The notes beneath the pieces were generated by a model, which ran no database searches, was not told the DNA's origin, and was given only the letters and a program-made list of their open reading frames with translations. From Polytrichum commune (Eukaryota; Streptophyta; Polytrichopsida; Polytrichales; Polytrichaceae): a stretch of 64,000 nt of DNA. The number at the start of each line of letters is the position of its first letter. Position 1 is the first letter of the stretch. Shown one piece after another: positions 24,200-37,769 of the stretch. The DNA is taken from contig OX485804.1 of NCBI GenBank assembly GCA_950295325.1, positions 2,666,001-2,730,000 on the forward strand, read 5' to 3'. Both the position numbers and the translations under genes were made by a program.

Positions 24200-26080
24200 G
24201 CCAGTGTTTGTTCTATGCAGTCAAACTAGCGAGTCTGCACTTTGTCACATTCACACAATAGGGTCCATCACCTTCAAATTCAACCTCTAACCCATCCTCC
24301 AATAAAGACTCCATTTCATGCTGTGGTTGGACTGTCCAAATGGCATGGTCAAGGGACCGACCATTTTGCAAGCTTCGTATTCAAGGGGAGAGGGGGGACA
24401 AGTACATCTGCACCCTTGGAGACCAAATTTGGTGCTCAATTTGCACCATGAAGGTTTCCGCTACGGTGTACGTGGATTCAAGTTTGAAGATTCAAAATAA
24501 AGTGTAGTCCGAGGCACAAGCTCTAGAGTCTAATTTGGATTCATGTGGGAGAAGGTAGGCAAGTTTTCCGTAGTCAATGTTGATTAGTACATGCACTTTT
24601 ATCTACAGTGAAGGTCACAATGACATTCATGTCACATGGTTACGCCCTTTCCTAGATTGTTTGCTTTGAGCTCAACCATTTCTAAACTAGCTACTTGGAC
24701 CTTTTGCAGAAGCCATCTTGTTGGTGATCTCCACAAATGATAGCCATCGTTTGTGGATACGAACGATCTGCATAAAAACAAACCAACAAAATATTGTCTC
24801 CTTTAGCATCACATTTCAAAATCCAATTGTTCGTCCAACCTTCTTCATGCCTAGTTGACAACATGGTTACAATATTTGACAAAGGTTAAGGATGAAGCAT
24901 TGGGATATTAAAACAAAGATCGATTAACCTTAAAGGTCCAAGAGGTGCATTCTGGACTTGAGGATGTTGTATGGAGGTGTTTTAGATGACTCCTTGCTAT
25001 TTAAAGCTGAAAATGTCGAAAATAGTCCCATCCAAAGTTTATCCATTTATCAATTGCATTCCTCCAACTAGAGCTAACATGTATGAAGTACAATCTCGGA
25101 TTTGGGCCTATACAAATGAGCAAAATTCAAATACATATTGCATACATCTTATTGTTGTCAAATATGGCCAAGTTTTCACTTCCTATTGGTAGCAGGTTTT
25201 GCTAAGTATAATATCAATATCATTGAATAGATTAAAGTTGATTGTTACCCATACATGTTTCAAGCTTGTAGAAACTATCATGTCAACCATAGAAAGATTA
25301 TCAATGCCTTTAAGGTTCTTCGAAATCAACCAACCACTCTGGAGACAAGAAAAACTAAAATTTGTTGTTGACATGACTTCATCTTTACAATTCTAAAATG
25401 AATTATCTAGTCATTTCAACCTTCATGTTTACACAGTATGATTGTATTTCTTTATTGATCTTTCAAACTATGTTGTACATAAGTTAGTTTTGAAGCTTGG
25501 GACACAATTTCATTAAAAAAATGTCTTGTTGTGCATTTTCATAAACATTTGTGATAAAAAACATTTTGCATGAATTTCTAGCATGTCAAGATGTTAAAAT
25601 TAGGTTTCATCCATTTGATATCCATCCTAAAGTGATTTGTAACAACTAGTCCTTAAATGTAAGAAAAAATAAACATCATTGTTATCACCAACATGAACCT
25701 CTTAATCCCATCATGTTTAAAGATTTCCCCTTGTTACAAGGTAAGGCATTGTGCCTTCCTTTCAAAAGGTGGGCTCTTGAGGGTTTCCTTTTTTATGTAA
25801 GCAACTTATAATCATTGAAAGTATTTCACTTAACAATTTTTGGCATAGTGTGCCTTCGCTCTTTGTCAGAAGTAAGTGCTCCCATAATCCAAAAAGCAAT
25901 CCTGATAGAGAAAGTTTTTAGCCTACATCTGAAACACTTAGTGACCAACATCTACATCTTCGGGAATCAGTCAGAGTGTTTCGCATATGTTTCACTAAAA
26001 TGTGAAAGAGAGTGCACAATACTCTCTCTTATAATGTTATGGCCCTTAAGTCATCTAAATTTTAAAAAGAACACCCTTGA
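24200..26080. other. 3' flank of the intact monooxygenase
   Basis: Holds no supported gene. Patches at 24.25-24.4, 24.5-24.7 and 25.7-25.85 kb are the counterparts of 7.03-7.2, 9.33-9.5 and 10.8-11.0 kb. Position 25.69 kb corresponds to the empty site of the 10.03-10.80 kb transposon. Confidence 0.5.
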
Positions 26081-26083
26081 CGT

Positions 26084-29000
26084 TTAAGGGTTGATGTTTA
26101 GAAGGGGGCCTCGTACCTCTGAATATGCAGTGAGGGTCTCAGAGCACAGGCTCTGAATTGGTGGGGCGAGAATAGACGGAGGAATCACTTTGCTCAAGGC
26201 AGGTTGGGCTATATTTCCAAGGTAAAAGAATGGCAACACCCATTTGGCTTGAGGGAAGGCAAACTCAGACAAATACGCAGCTGCATGGTCTTCCTGTGTT
26301 TGGCTTCCAGAGTACTTTTCTAACGCTATGTCTAGTTCATCTTCATGCCGGAGTGCCTCTGCAAGTGCCACAACATCCTGTAGAAACATATTATGCCATT
26401 AAATAGCCATGTCCTAGGCTTTTGCTACAACTTGAAACTTAGGCTACTGCAATTGTTCATCATCTCCTAACCTAAGGTAGGCATACTCAAAACAAACACA
26501 TAACCTAAAACCAACACTATGATGTAACAACACCTGTCATAAGTTTGAAGTCCCTGAATGTACAATTGTAGTAGATAGTGTTGATTTTAGGTACAACATT
26601 GCTTAAATTGAATATTGCAAGGACATCTTGGATTTCAGGGCATGCATTATTATGTCACGGAGTAGAAAGAAAGACTATAACCTTCTGGATGTTTGTTTTC
26701 CTACACACCTTTGCACTGAAATACTCAAAACACAATCAAGACATAATAACCTATGCATTTGAACAATTGAGCTTGGGATTTTGGTTCATGACACCTACCA
26801 TGGGGGTGCTTAAAAAACCTGCCCCTCCCATGTTTATCATTATTCACTCCAACTGGGTCCCCACTAGAATAAATCACGGTCTTTGTAAATTGACCTCGAT
26901 TTATTGGTCAATTTGGCTTAAAATTGAAACCATGCCCTATACAATGCTTATGTGCATTTTCACTCTCCCCCCATGGTAGGTGTCACGAAACTTTTCCTCT
27001 AAGTATACAAGGGTGTTCACGGAGACTTGACCTGTTTGCATGGCTCAATTCCATAGAAATCTTCCACCTCTAAGTAGATTAGGTAAGTGGCCCTATTATG
27101 GGGCATTCCAACTCCACACATTTTGGCCATTGGATTAGATCGGAATCGTCCCATCCATTAGACATTGTGAATCACAAAGATTGACATTTCAAGTGTCACA
27201 ATCGGAGTTGAGATGCAAACGTTTTAAGAGGTGAAAATGGCGATCCTCTTTCCCCTTGAACAATCACATAGACCCTCCCAATTGTGTTACCTATCAAACC
27301 TAGAATGGTGTCTATACTTTTAGCACATAGTTCAATCACTGTTCGAAATGTCTTCTTTTTAGTGTCCCGTCACTAACTTCCAAAGGGTGGTGTACATAAT
27401 GTAATTATCCTATACTACATGTATGAATCTTCTGTAACAATTTGCTTCCTAGTATTACAATGTGACATATAAAATAAACAAGCATAGAACAATGATGTAA
27501 TTAGTACAACATTAATTCAATGATTATGGATAGCCCTTTCTGGTGTGATAACAAAAAGGATAGAAATTTGTTGAGGATCTATACTCAAATCAGTCTACTA
27601 TGTCTTCTCTTACTACTCTTCGGCGAAAAATCTCCAGTGAGTGACCTAAAGTTTTCAAATTAGAATATTCGATTACAGATTCCACTACATTTGATGAACG
27701 AATTCGTCAAATTGCTTCACTACAGTTTTAGAAAGTAAATGAAATCTCAAGATATTATAAGGCCTACATATAGATCAAGTTTTGATTGTATGCAAAATTT
27801 GAGTAGAATAGGCTCCACTTTGATCTTGAGAGCCATCTTGGTGACTTTAAAAATATGAAAAAATTACATTTGTAGGAAGGAGTGCAAGACCTGCAGAGAG
27901 GAATTGCAACCCTGGCCAAGTGCATTGGACATGGCATGAGCCGCATCGCCCAGCAATACAGCCTGCCCATTTGCGTCATGGAATCTGCTACAGAACACCT
28001 GTCCATAGAACCAACTTTCAGAGTCCAGAGCATTATAGCATGTTACTATACACATAATGAGCACATAATTTGCAAGACGTTAGAGGAGAAGTTAATGATA
28101 GGTTGTAAACTTAGAGGCAAATGAATACATTTTCATACATTATGCAGAACTTGAACTATATATTCCTATTATACTATCAATCTGAGTAAACAGTCTAGCC
28201 TCTAGATGAGGACCCTGTGGTTATATTGTTATATATCATAAAATTTCAATTGATTATTTGACAACCTGCTTTTCCATATTTGCAGTAATTTATATACTCA
28301 AGAATTTTTTTGGGTCTTCTCTATACATCTATACTGATAGTTTCGAGTTCATGATGGTATTGAATCTATAATAAGGTGTAGTACAACATGATAATCATGT
28401 ATTTTAATCAAATGAGTTGACGTCCCCAGGTGGCATTGTACACATTCCAATGACTCCTCAGACCCAAGTGCAAAAGGTTTAAAACTCGCTCACCACTGTC
28501 TAAGATGAAAGTGGACAATCTGTATAGTAGAATGCCTATCGTGTCTTACTCTTGCCTCAGCCTCAGTGCCCTTACACACAGGAAAGCCCGACTCAAGAGG
28601 CTTTCTACTACATAACACAATCATGGTTTTCCTCCCTGTGCAACCCGTTTTCCTGCTTGGTGCATTCCAACAGTGGAATTAAACTGCAGGCTGGACGAGT
28701 GCATTCCACGCAATGGAATGCACTGCTACGTATGGGGGTGCATTTATGGTGTATAAAGGGGCTGATGATGACAAAGGGCCAAAAACAACAATGTGTTATG
28801 CATTCACCAGATGGTCACTGGTACCTAATCAGTCTGAGATTGAATAGAAAGGCCACCCAATCACCTTGTATGCGTGGGCATGAGAAGAAAGGTGTGGGTT
28901 AGAGGCTGAGCAGGACCTTCATTGAGGAAGTGGGACGCTGGTTGATAAACGCTTCAGCAGCTTCAATGGGGACTTTTAGAGGGGGCATGTACTTCTCCAT

Positions 29001-32000
29001 ATACGCTTTGAGCTACAGCACGCCAGGATTGGTATCAACACATTAGCATATCTGTCACTGGAAAAGACAGCACCTGTCGGTTTCCTCTGAAGGATACAAA
29101 AACTTACCAGTGCTATATTATGGCTCTAATCACTGTGCCATTCTTGCAGAGAAGTCATGCAGGAAACCTTGAAAATCTTTATGTTCTTCTTAGAGATTCA
29201 CAAGAAAATGATATGTGTATCTATATATATATCAAAACAATACTATGTAACACAATACTATGTAGCTGCATTTGAATGTCAATCTCGATAAGATTCAAAT
29301 GTCTCAGAACAACATAAAAAAATGTTCAAACTGACAACCAGGAAGCTGTCAAACCCCGAATTACAATTGTCTTCATAGAGATTCACAAGAAGGTGATATA
29401 TATATGTTACAGCAATTTTATATCCCCAAATTAATGGACCTGCATTTCAATGTTGATCTCAGTAAGACCCAAAAAACTTGGATCCCATGAGAAAAGATGT
29501 GCAAACTGACATCACGGACTCGAGCTTCGAAAATCCAAAGATGTTCATAGAGATTCACAAAGAGGTGGTGATATATATATTACAACAATTTTATGTAACA
29601 CAATGAACATACCTGCATTTATATGTCAATGTTCATGAAATTCAAAGGGCTCGGTACCCATGTGAACGGAATGTTGTGACTGACACCCCAATAACCCAAG
29701 GGAAAGACTAGGTGAACACCTTCAGGAACTAGAAGAGGTGCACACCTCAGCTGGTGACTTGATGTCAAGGAGCTCCGCAGGTGACGTGGCAGGTGACCAT
29801 TCTATGAGCACTGACATTCCATTCCCAGGGGTTGGAAAGCACGAGAAGCGCAAGCTTGTCTTTTCAGTTGTACCCGAGAAAGGAAGCTTCAGCCATGTCG
29901 ATTGATCACGAGCAGCACCCTCACTCACTGAATCCTCTTTGGTCACTCTGCAACTCATGCCAATCAAATCAATGTCAGAAGAATCATGTGATCTCACAAG
30001 TAGGGTTCTTATTCTACGAGTGTTGAACAATTGCTAAAGATACATCTGGTTCTTCGAAATGTATCCTTGTGATTATTGCTGTTCAAACAACACTTACAGA
30101 TAAAGGTACCCAGATAAAATAAGAATCAAGAGGAGATAGTCAATCCAAAGCTTTTAGAATTACACTCAAAACAGAGCAATTACAAGGAAGTGATCAGAAA
30201 CTATAAAGAAAAATGAAAAGAAATTGCTCATGCGGTAGTAACCAAATAGTGGCAAGCCATTTGACCAGTTGGGGCCATCCACATTAATCTATCTGGATGG
30301 AAGAAGCCACCTTCCACGACATCCCTACTGACTTCAGGATCAGTTCATGTTGTCTTGAGTTTCTGCCAGATCTCCAGAGGCAACAGGAAGGTTCAAACAA
30401 ATTGTAGTATGGCATGTATACTAAGACCACATGGTTTCAACATAAGGAAAACCAGGAGAGAGACACTACAAAACACCTGAAGTAGCAGGTAAAACAGAAG
30501 CCAAAAGTTTAATTTATTCGAGAGAACACCCTGATTTTGCTAAGAGGGCTTTGACAACCTCTCCTTAGGAGGACTCCAAAGCCTTGGTAAATTAGTACAT
30601 GAACTCATCACCACTCACCTAAAAGCGTGCACAGCTGCTTCGCAGAGTTCGGGGGGTCGTGGGACATAGAGAACCTTGAAGGTATACGGCATGTTGGTTT
30701 GTTGGTAATCGAAGCCTCGTTGACGTATGAATTCGTTGCGTACAATAGACCTTGCACCATCGGCTGCTACCAAAAGATTGTAGGGCACCGGTTTGTCCCA
30801 TTTGTCTTCAAATGAAACTGTGTGGCTCTTGAAGTCAGCTCCTGCACACCTCGCATTGAAGTGGACCTGGACAGAAGCATCATACGGCTCCGAAAGTGAG
30901 ATGGGGATTTTTTTTTATTAGAGCACTAGAAAAGGAGGAAAAGACAATTTCCTATTGGTCGTCGGTTCACTTAACCATGTGATTCACCACAGGGAGGAAG
31001 CACCATCTACAGGAGAACTCGAACCGACATGTGGATAGTTGCCCATAACGAGTAGGCAAAATGGCTCCCAAGTAGGTTAGTCACCGCGACACTTAGATGC
31101 TTAAGAGATGGAAGGTGGTTCTTCGCACACGTATAAGAGAACAACCTTCTTCAAGAGGACTTCTTTTTTGCACTGAGTGGAAAACATAAGTCCTCTTGAA
31201 GAAGGTTGCTCTCTTACATACGTGATTGCGCATTTCCGCCTTTGAGTTCTTATGCATTGAAGTGTTGTGGTGGCTAACCTCCTTGGGAATCATTTTCCCT
31301 ATCCACATGAAGCATTCCTTTGGCCACACAGCTCAAGTGCAAACTTGTGAAGTTTGCAATTGAACCATGTGGCCAAGGAAATTTCACTTGTGTAATGCCA
31401 TGGATCCCTTGTTTGTTTCCTATTGCTAAATCTTTTGAATATCGGAGAGGGGCAATAAATCAAGTTTCTTCGACATCAACTTGCACCCAATTCTCAGCTC
31501 GGCCTGATCCCGGGATTGAAAAACATACAGACAGGTGGACAAGATGATGATGATGCTTTACGGTGAAGTAGGAAACCCACCTGTAACTGCTTCTTGGAGT
31601 GGCGGGTCTCGAGCTCTTGAACGAGTGTGGCAGCCAGTGCTCTCTGATTGATGAGCAGAGACGGCTTACCTGGGTTCCTCTTCAAGGCGATGGCTCGCTT
31701 GCCCGCGTGCAGTACGAATTGCGAGGTAGGCATGCCACATTTCTCGACTTTTTCCCATAAACCCTCCACCCTTTTGATAGCGTCCTGCCCACGCGCGCTC
31801 AATCCCACGCAGTATTGCCGCTCCTTGTATCTACCACACGCAGAGACACATCAAATCATCAGCATTCCTGTTCCTGGAAATGAGTTGCGAAGACGACTCG
31901 CAACTCCGTTGCTCGTCTGCAGTTGATAACCCGGAAACAGATGATCTTGGCAAAGAAGGGGGTAAGGGGCAAAAGGAGGGGAATTCCTCGACTACGCCTT

Positions 32001-33064
32001 GTATCAATGGAAGTTGATCAAGTAAGAGTAGTTGTAGTTATGATAATCAATGCACCTGCTTATCCTTCAAAATACAACCAAAATAAACTACAACCAACCA
32101 CCGCCGTTGTTGTGCACATAGTTGTGTGTAATGCAGCTGTGAACCCCAGAACAGAGGATTTTGGTAAAGAGGGGAGAAAAGAGGGGAATTCTTCAAGATC
32201 TCCTTGTATCAATGGTAGTTGATGAAATAAGAGTAGGTCTAGTTGCGGTTATCACATATGCACACCTTCTTATCCCTCCTTGCCCCTTAAAAAACAGAGC
32301 CAAAACAAACTACAACCATCCACCACTGACGGTGGTTGCGCTTGTGTGTAATTTGGTTGTAATTGCGTGTAAAATGCTTGCGAATTTCAAAACAGAGGAT
32401 CTTGGCAAAGAGGGGAAAATAGATGTGAACTCCTCAACTTCGCCTTGTATCGATGGTTGTTGATAAAGGATGACCAGTTGGGATTGTGGTTGTCAACATT
32501 GCGTGACCTTCTCATCCCTCGTTATTCCTCAAAAATAGTGCCACAGAATGTGGACTACACCCATCACCCACCATGGGTTGTAGTTGTATGTGATGCAATG
32601 CAATTGCTAACCCCAAACAGAGGATCTTGGCAAGGGAAAAATAGGTGTATCTTTCAACTACGCCTTGTATCAATCCTAATTCTTGGAGGGAGAGGCATTG
32701 TGGTTGCAATTCTCATCAATGCACTTTCTTATCCTTCCTTTTCCCTCCGAAACACAGCCAAAGAAAGTAAACTTCAACCATCACTCAGTTGCGAACCGCA
32801 CAATACAGAATTAAGCCAAAGCGAGAGGGGGGGAGAAGAATGAATTTGGTATTTCTGGAACTGAAGGCGGGTATGTATGTGTTCCTGCATCCTCTCTTCA
32901 ACTTACGGGGCCAGAGGGATGCGCGGGTCGTTGCGAGCTTCGAAGATGCGGATAGGCAGAAGCTGAGGCTTGGGGGGTTGGGATTGCAACAGCAAGTGTG
33001 CCAGCAACAGCCCAGCAGGCCCGGCTCCCACAATCACCGTCCCAGCTGCACCCGCCTCCGCCAT
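26084..33064 (-). CDS. FAD-dependent monooxygenase (kynurenine-3-monooxygenase-like fold), 7 exons, 458 aa
   Basis: Exons in transcription order are 33064-32907, 31830-31581, 30887-30619, 29947-29746, 29012-28917, 27998-27891 and 26377-26084. All phases agree, giving 458 residues and a TAA stop. The Rossmann dinucleotide motif GAGPAGLLLAHLL is at residues 13-25. The second FAD/NAD(P)H motif, VAADGARSIVR, has Asp near residue 179. The FAD ribityl-binding GDAAHAM motif has Asp near residue 343. Order and length fit group A flavin monooxygenases, which hydroxylate aromatic substrates with NAD(P)H and O2. The substrate cannot be read from sequence. The C-terminal hydrophobic stretch WVLPFFYLGNIAQPALSK could be membrane-associated. 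The exon 5 donor (GTCCTG) is weak. Intron 1 carries a tandem array and intron 2 carries foldbacks. Confidence 0.88.
27120..27345 (+). repeat. Dispersed repeat family A, copy in monooxygenase intron 6
   Basis: Aligns with 52150-52390: TTTCAAGTGTCACAATC, TAAGAGGTGAA, AACCTAGAATGGTGTCTA and the CACATAGTTCAATC stretch occur in the same order and orientation. Confidence 0.6.
31128..31224. ncRNA. Near-perfect foldback in monooxygenase intron 2 (possible small-RNA precursor)
   Basis: The left arm 31128-31162 pairs with the right arm 31188-31224 over about 35 bp with one mismatch and one 2-base bulge, around a 25-base loop. The core CAACCTTCTTCAAGAGGACT is fully paired. Size and near-perfect pairing fit a plant microRNA-like precursor or a small MITE. 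Expression is unknown and nothing else proves an RNA gene. Confidence 0.4.
31318..31374. repeat. Second foldback in monooxygenase intron 2
   Basis: TTGGCCACACAGCTCAAGTG and following bases pair with the segment ending at 31374 over 27 bp with about four mismatches and almost no loop. It lies 94 bp from the first foldback. Confidence 0.6.
31938..32790. repeat. Four diverged tandem repeats of about 215-240 bp in monooxygenase intron 1
   Basis: Units begin at the landmark GAGGATCTTGGCAAAG or a variant, near 31938, 32152, 32393 and 32620. Each unit then shows a CCTTGTATCAATGG-type block, a GTTGTGGTT stretch and TCTTATCCCTCC, then ACCATCCACC. The units are diverged, so the array is old. The decayed paralogue at 23.34 kb retains only one landmark. 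Confidence 0.78.
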
Positions 33065-36000
33065 TGCTTCCTTCTCCTCAAAAACAACTCTTGTTAATAT
33101 AAGTCACTGCAATCTCAATTTTCCAAAAACTCAAATCCGCCAAATTCCCCAAGTTTCTATCCGCTACTTCACCACCACTAATTGACCAACCTGTACTTTC
33201 TCAAACCACAGATTCTTCACCACCCAAATCTCTCTTACTCTAAGAACACAGTATTCTTCCCAAACGCCAAACCGGCTTGCTCATATGCTCCATAATGTCC
33301 AAAAAAAAGGTCCCGCCACATGTGCGGCCGCCTACTCCTGCTTCAATCTCCACCAGAGTTTTTCTTCAAACGCTAATGACCTCCAACTGCCGACTGCCCT
33401 CCGAACCCAACACCTGTAGATGGAAACCATACTTCAGTGGACCCAAGGTTTTCTCAAGAATCCACGAAAGTTATGGCAATGATAAAGTGCAGTGGATGAG
33501 GTGGACAAGCATTTCCATTACCTACGTCTGCATACATGCCGCTGTTGATCATGAGCCATGGCGTCACCGTTGCTGGCATCGAACAACCTACACAGTAGAA
33601 TCTAGGATTGCAACTAACTGCCAACATCAGTGTCCGGGGAGATTTTTGGGCATAATCGGTCCAAATCCTAGTGTTTCCAAGTCCAACCGGTTACACGGTG
33701 TGATCTTTCGGTTTGTCTTCAATAGTTTGAGGTTCTCCCCGTTCATTGGCCAACATTCGGTGGCTTCAGGTAGTCAAAAGCTGGAGCAGTGACAGGAAAT
33801 CTTCATCATTCTTCTTATTATTTCTCTACAAGGAATGGTTGCACGAGTTCCGAATAGCTTGCGAACGCAATCGGCGCTTAGGCCTCCCTTTACACTAATA
33901 AATTACTTTTATAAAGCTTAGAGGGGTTGAGAGCTCAAAGATGGAGAGCTTCAAGAGAGGAGCCTTCTCGTTGGCGGAAAGGAGCCTCTTACTCATGCAT
34001 GTTCACACATGTCCATTTTATACTCGAGCTTTCAACTTGGGTGATTCGGTCTTTTGAGTAGGCTTATAACACTTACGATATTTATAGGACAATGTTCATA
34101 GTGGGGTGCAATGTGATATTCACGGGTACCGTCCGAAAGTGGAAACCCAAGGATAATGTTCAAAAATCTCACATCGCACAACACGATGGATATTCTTCTG
34201 CATTAACCATTCTGGATATTTTTACAGACATTTGTGCATTATATGTGCCACAATAAACGTGATGTGTTATGACATGCTATAATGCATTGTCCATCCCTAC
34301 CTTTCTTTGTTGATAACATTACGCTCTATAGTGATCAGAAATCAGCAAGGGAATCTATCCAAAATAATGTATGTGTGCCTAGAAATAAAACCAGCTTTAA
34401 AGTAACACCTACATTTCATCTTTGAAGTGTCAACAAATGAGTGTGGTGGCACATTGAGTAAGCCAAAGATAATAACCACTAATCATAAGTGGCATCAAGT
34501 ACAAAAATAACACCACTTTGATCATGTATAGTGGCAGTGTAAGATGGATGTAAGAAATGGTTTAAAAAGAGCGTCAAATTTGGCCAAACATAGTGGCCAA
34601 GATTTATTTTGGTTTTATGCATATTTGTATGTTGGTTGCATAATGCACAATGAAGAATGCAACTTGGTTTCTTTCTTTTTATACCAATTTAAAATTGACG
34701 ATAGGATGCAATTATGTTCTAAGAATTGGAGGTAGGTCATAAGGGAGGAGCTATCATGGTTGATATGTTGGTGACAACACAAGTTGCATATGTGACATGT
34801 GATGCAAAGTTGGTCTTGACCTTCCAAACCATGTTGGTTCATTGGTTTTTTTGACTCTTTTTTCAAGTTTTTGTTTTAAAGGGAAAAAATCACATTGCTA
34901 TTTTTGGTGCAATTTGGCCTCATAAAGCCAAAAAAACATTAATAATGGTTCATTTGGGATCTACCTGCTTAACGACGCAATGTAAAAGGGGTCTCACAAA
35001 AGGTGAACAATGCCCTCATTTAATTGAAGAGTCTCACATCACTAGAAGGAATCATGTCCAAATCAACCCTACAGGGTAGCAAGAATTTCACTGTAAAAGG
35101 GCACTGGTATGCGGTGGTAGTAGTCCGTCGGTGCAATCTTGATGGCCTAGTTAAAAGCCAGGTGATGCACCCAATAATGCTCTTTTCAACCCCTTGGGGC
35201 TTCTGTGGGTGATGATCCCCATCCTAAGTGTTTACAATTTTTGTGCGTTGAGGAACCATCTCTGCAGTGACTCCAATTGCCCCATTTGGCTTGGGTGACC
35301 TAATTCATGGCTCCAGCTTTGGTGTCAAGAGAAGGGTCGCACTTTCTGGGGAAAGTCCTAGTCGTGGCTCTTTTCGCCTTGGATCGTGGAATCAATGAAT
35401 GTCTCTCATCAATAGCATCTCACTGTCAAAACAACAATCTCCTCCTATATGCATAAGAGAACAACTTTACACATAACAAGTCATCGGTGTGCGCAGAATA
35501 AGAAATGCACTTTTCAGTTCATGGATAATATTAGTGCATTGTAATTAATTGTGATTAGTCAATAGGATGCCACATTAGCAATATTATCCACCTAGGCAAT
35601 TACCCTTACAAGATGCCACGTCATCACGGTGTTCACGAGGTAACTAACTAACGAAGAGTTCTTCTGGAACCTTCCAACCTCTGCCTCCGAGGTCTCATGC
35701 ACCAAGAGCACAAAGAGTAGTAGCTGTAGCAAGTAAATGTTATCAGTTGGTTGTACACAATAGAGTTATAGAGTTCTCAAGCAGATAGACAGTTTTCTTG
35801 TATGTTTACTTGGACGATGCAATAAAGAACTATTGTTCCACCATTACTCTGTGTACACTTGAGATAGATTGTGCTTGATCAAACCTATTGAGTCTACAGA
35901 TAACACTTGCAACTTGGCTTCCTTGAAGAGGCTCACAATTTGGCACTACTGCAAGTAAGACTGGGAGAATTCGCCCAAACATGGATGGACTTTTCTTTGC

Positions 36001-36750
36001 AATACCTGCCAAACTGCATCACAAACCATCTCAAACAGATTACACAGGTTGCCCTAGATTACATGGATATGCCAACAAAGTTCAGATGACAAAAAGAAAA
36101 GAAAAAAATATTCCAACCATCAAGAAAAGTCTAGCTGGCTAATACCTAATTTGTAGCTACCTGTCTATAATGACCAAGTAGACTTTTAACACAATCACAT
36201 TAATCAGCATATGAACTTGTGCTTTGCTTGTCTTTGAATTTCTTAGAGCCGCCAACAACCACCATGACTTTTGAGTCTTCTAGAATTGCCAAGAATAATA
36301 ATGTTGTACATTGGTGGATCTCTTGAAGCTGTCTCAACGCCTCACCATCCACCCCTTGAGCTCACACACATATTGAAATCAGCCCACTAACAATTGCAAA
36401 TGCAGAACTCTGACAGCATTGCTAAAAAGGCTCAGGAGGGGAAAAAAGGCAAAGAAGGCTAAAATTCCAGCTTTCCATAAGATTGCGAGTAGTTGACTTT
36501 CCAAATCAACACATAACCTTAATATGTTCGTTACAATGCATGAAACATACTCCAATTCCTTACCAACCAGCATCTTAGACTGCATCTGCCCACAAAATGT
36601 ACACAACAAACACTTCACATATATAGATTATGAAACCTGAAATAATAACAACATATTTTATTGCGAAGTTCATGTGTCCAACATGAATGCCTCATACATG
36701 ATCATACTTGTGCACCTACTTGTACTACTTATTCAAAAATATTAACCCCG
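33065..36750. other. Upstream region of monooxygenase and gene-free AT-rich DNA
   Basis: The promoter-proximal part, 33217-33345, is conserved in the relic at 23.37-23.49 kb. No gene is supported from 33.5 to 36.7 kb. A stretch around 35.5-35.9 kb has an AATAAAG and looks LTR-like, but no ends or primer-binding site could be fixed. Confidence 0.4.
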
Positions 36751-37489
36751 TATTATTTATTCTAAACTTTTCGAACCACTGCCCTTTCCTTCGCGAGCGC
36801 CTTCCCTCGTGCGTTCGAGGTTGGTTTCTTTCTCGACGTAGTCGCAGGTTTTATGGCCTTTGCCAGAGGCGAGATTAAAGCACAGTCTAAGGCTGGTGAC
36901 GTGGATCCCCCCGCCCCCTTGCCCGCAGGTGCTGCCTCTACGTTTGTGGTTGGCAACTGCACGTTGTTCGACAACGGGCCTTCCGCGTTGAGGACCAAAC
37001 GCGGGGAGCTTCGTGCTTTCACTACCTCCTTACTCTGACTTCCAGAGTTCACTCGCATATAGTAGCAAGTGCACTCTGCGCCTTCAGGTTCGCTGAGTGA
37101 AGGAGGGGGATGGACTGTGTTTCCAGGGCTCGCGTTCGCTGCAGGGGTCTTGCCTGCATCCACCTTCGAATTCTGGTGCATATTCTCTTGGAAATGTTTC
37201 AAGTTGGAAACCAATGTGTCAGTCAGCGCTCTCATATTGGAGTTCAACATTGCCAACTCGGAGATAAGAGCGGTAAAATCCAGCCGGGAGGGGCCGCAAT
37301 CCAAAAACTTGCCGTCCAGTGCTTCAAGACGCCTGGCCATGCTTGCGGTGTTGTGCTGTAAACAATGTTGTTAGAAAACATTGTTGTTTTAAGGATATGT
37401 CACGACTGACCCGGTGGCTATGACCCCCTCTTGGCCATCATCTCCTTCTAAATACTCATGCTCACACAACAATTACATATGAAGACAAC

Positions 37490-37760
37490 CGGTTGATATC
37501 ATAGAAGAAATAACAAGAAAGGTAGTTAATCTAAAGCTTTCGGAGTTACATAGTAAAAAAAAAGCAATAATAAGGTTACAAACCCAACAAACTCAAATGC
37601 AATAGAAATCGCATCAAACATGCGACACAACTTTCCTCTGCATTGAATTCATCAGTTCCCAATGACAGTGGATCATTGTCTTGACTTTCTGGTACTAATC
37701 TCCAGATGCACTGGAAATAACTCAAGCCAATTGTTGTAAAGCACAGGGTGAGTGTTTATT
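37490..37760 (-). repeat. Third relic of monooxygenase intron 3
   Basis: Matches 30120-30400 and 16020-16310 in the same orientation: the AATCTAAAGCTTTCGGAGTTACA block, then CATTGTCTTGACTTTCTGG and AATCTCCAGATGCA. No adjoining exons were found, so this is either another duplicated fragment or a dispersed repeat that also sits in the intron. Confidence 0.55.
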
Positions 37761-37769
37761 GAAAGCCAC

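Noticed and set aside
35520-35900. Solo LTR suggested by an AATAAAG and LTR-like composition
   Set aside because: No TG/CA ends with target duplication and no primer-binding site could be placed.
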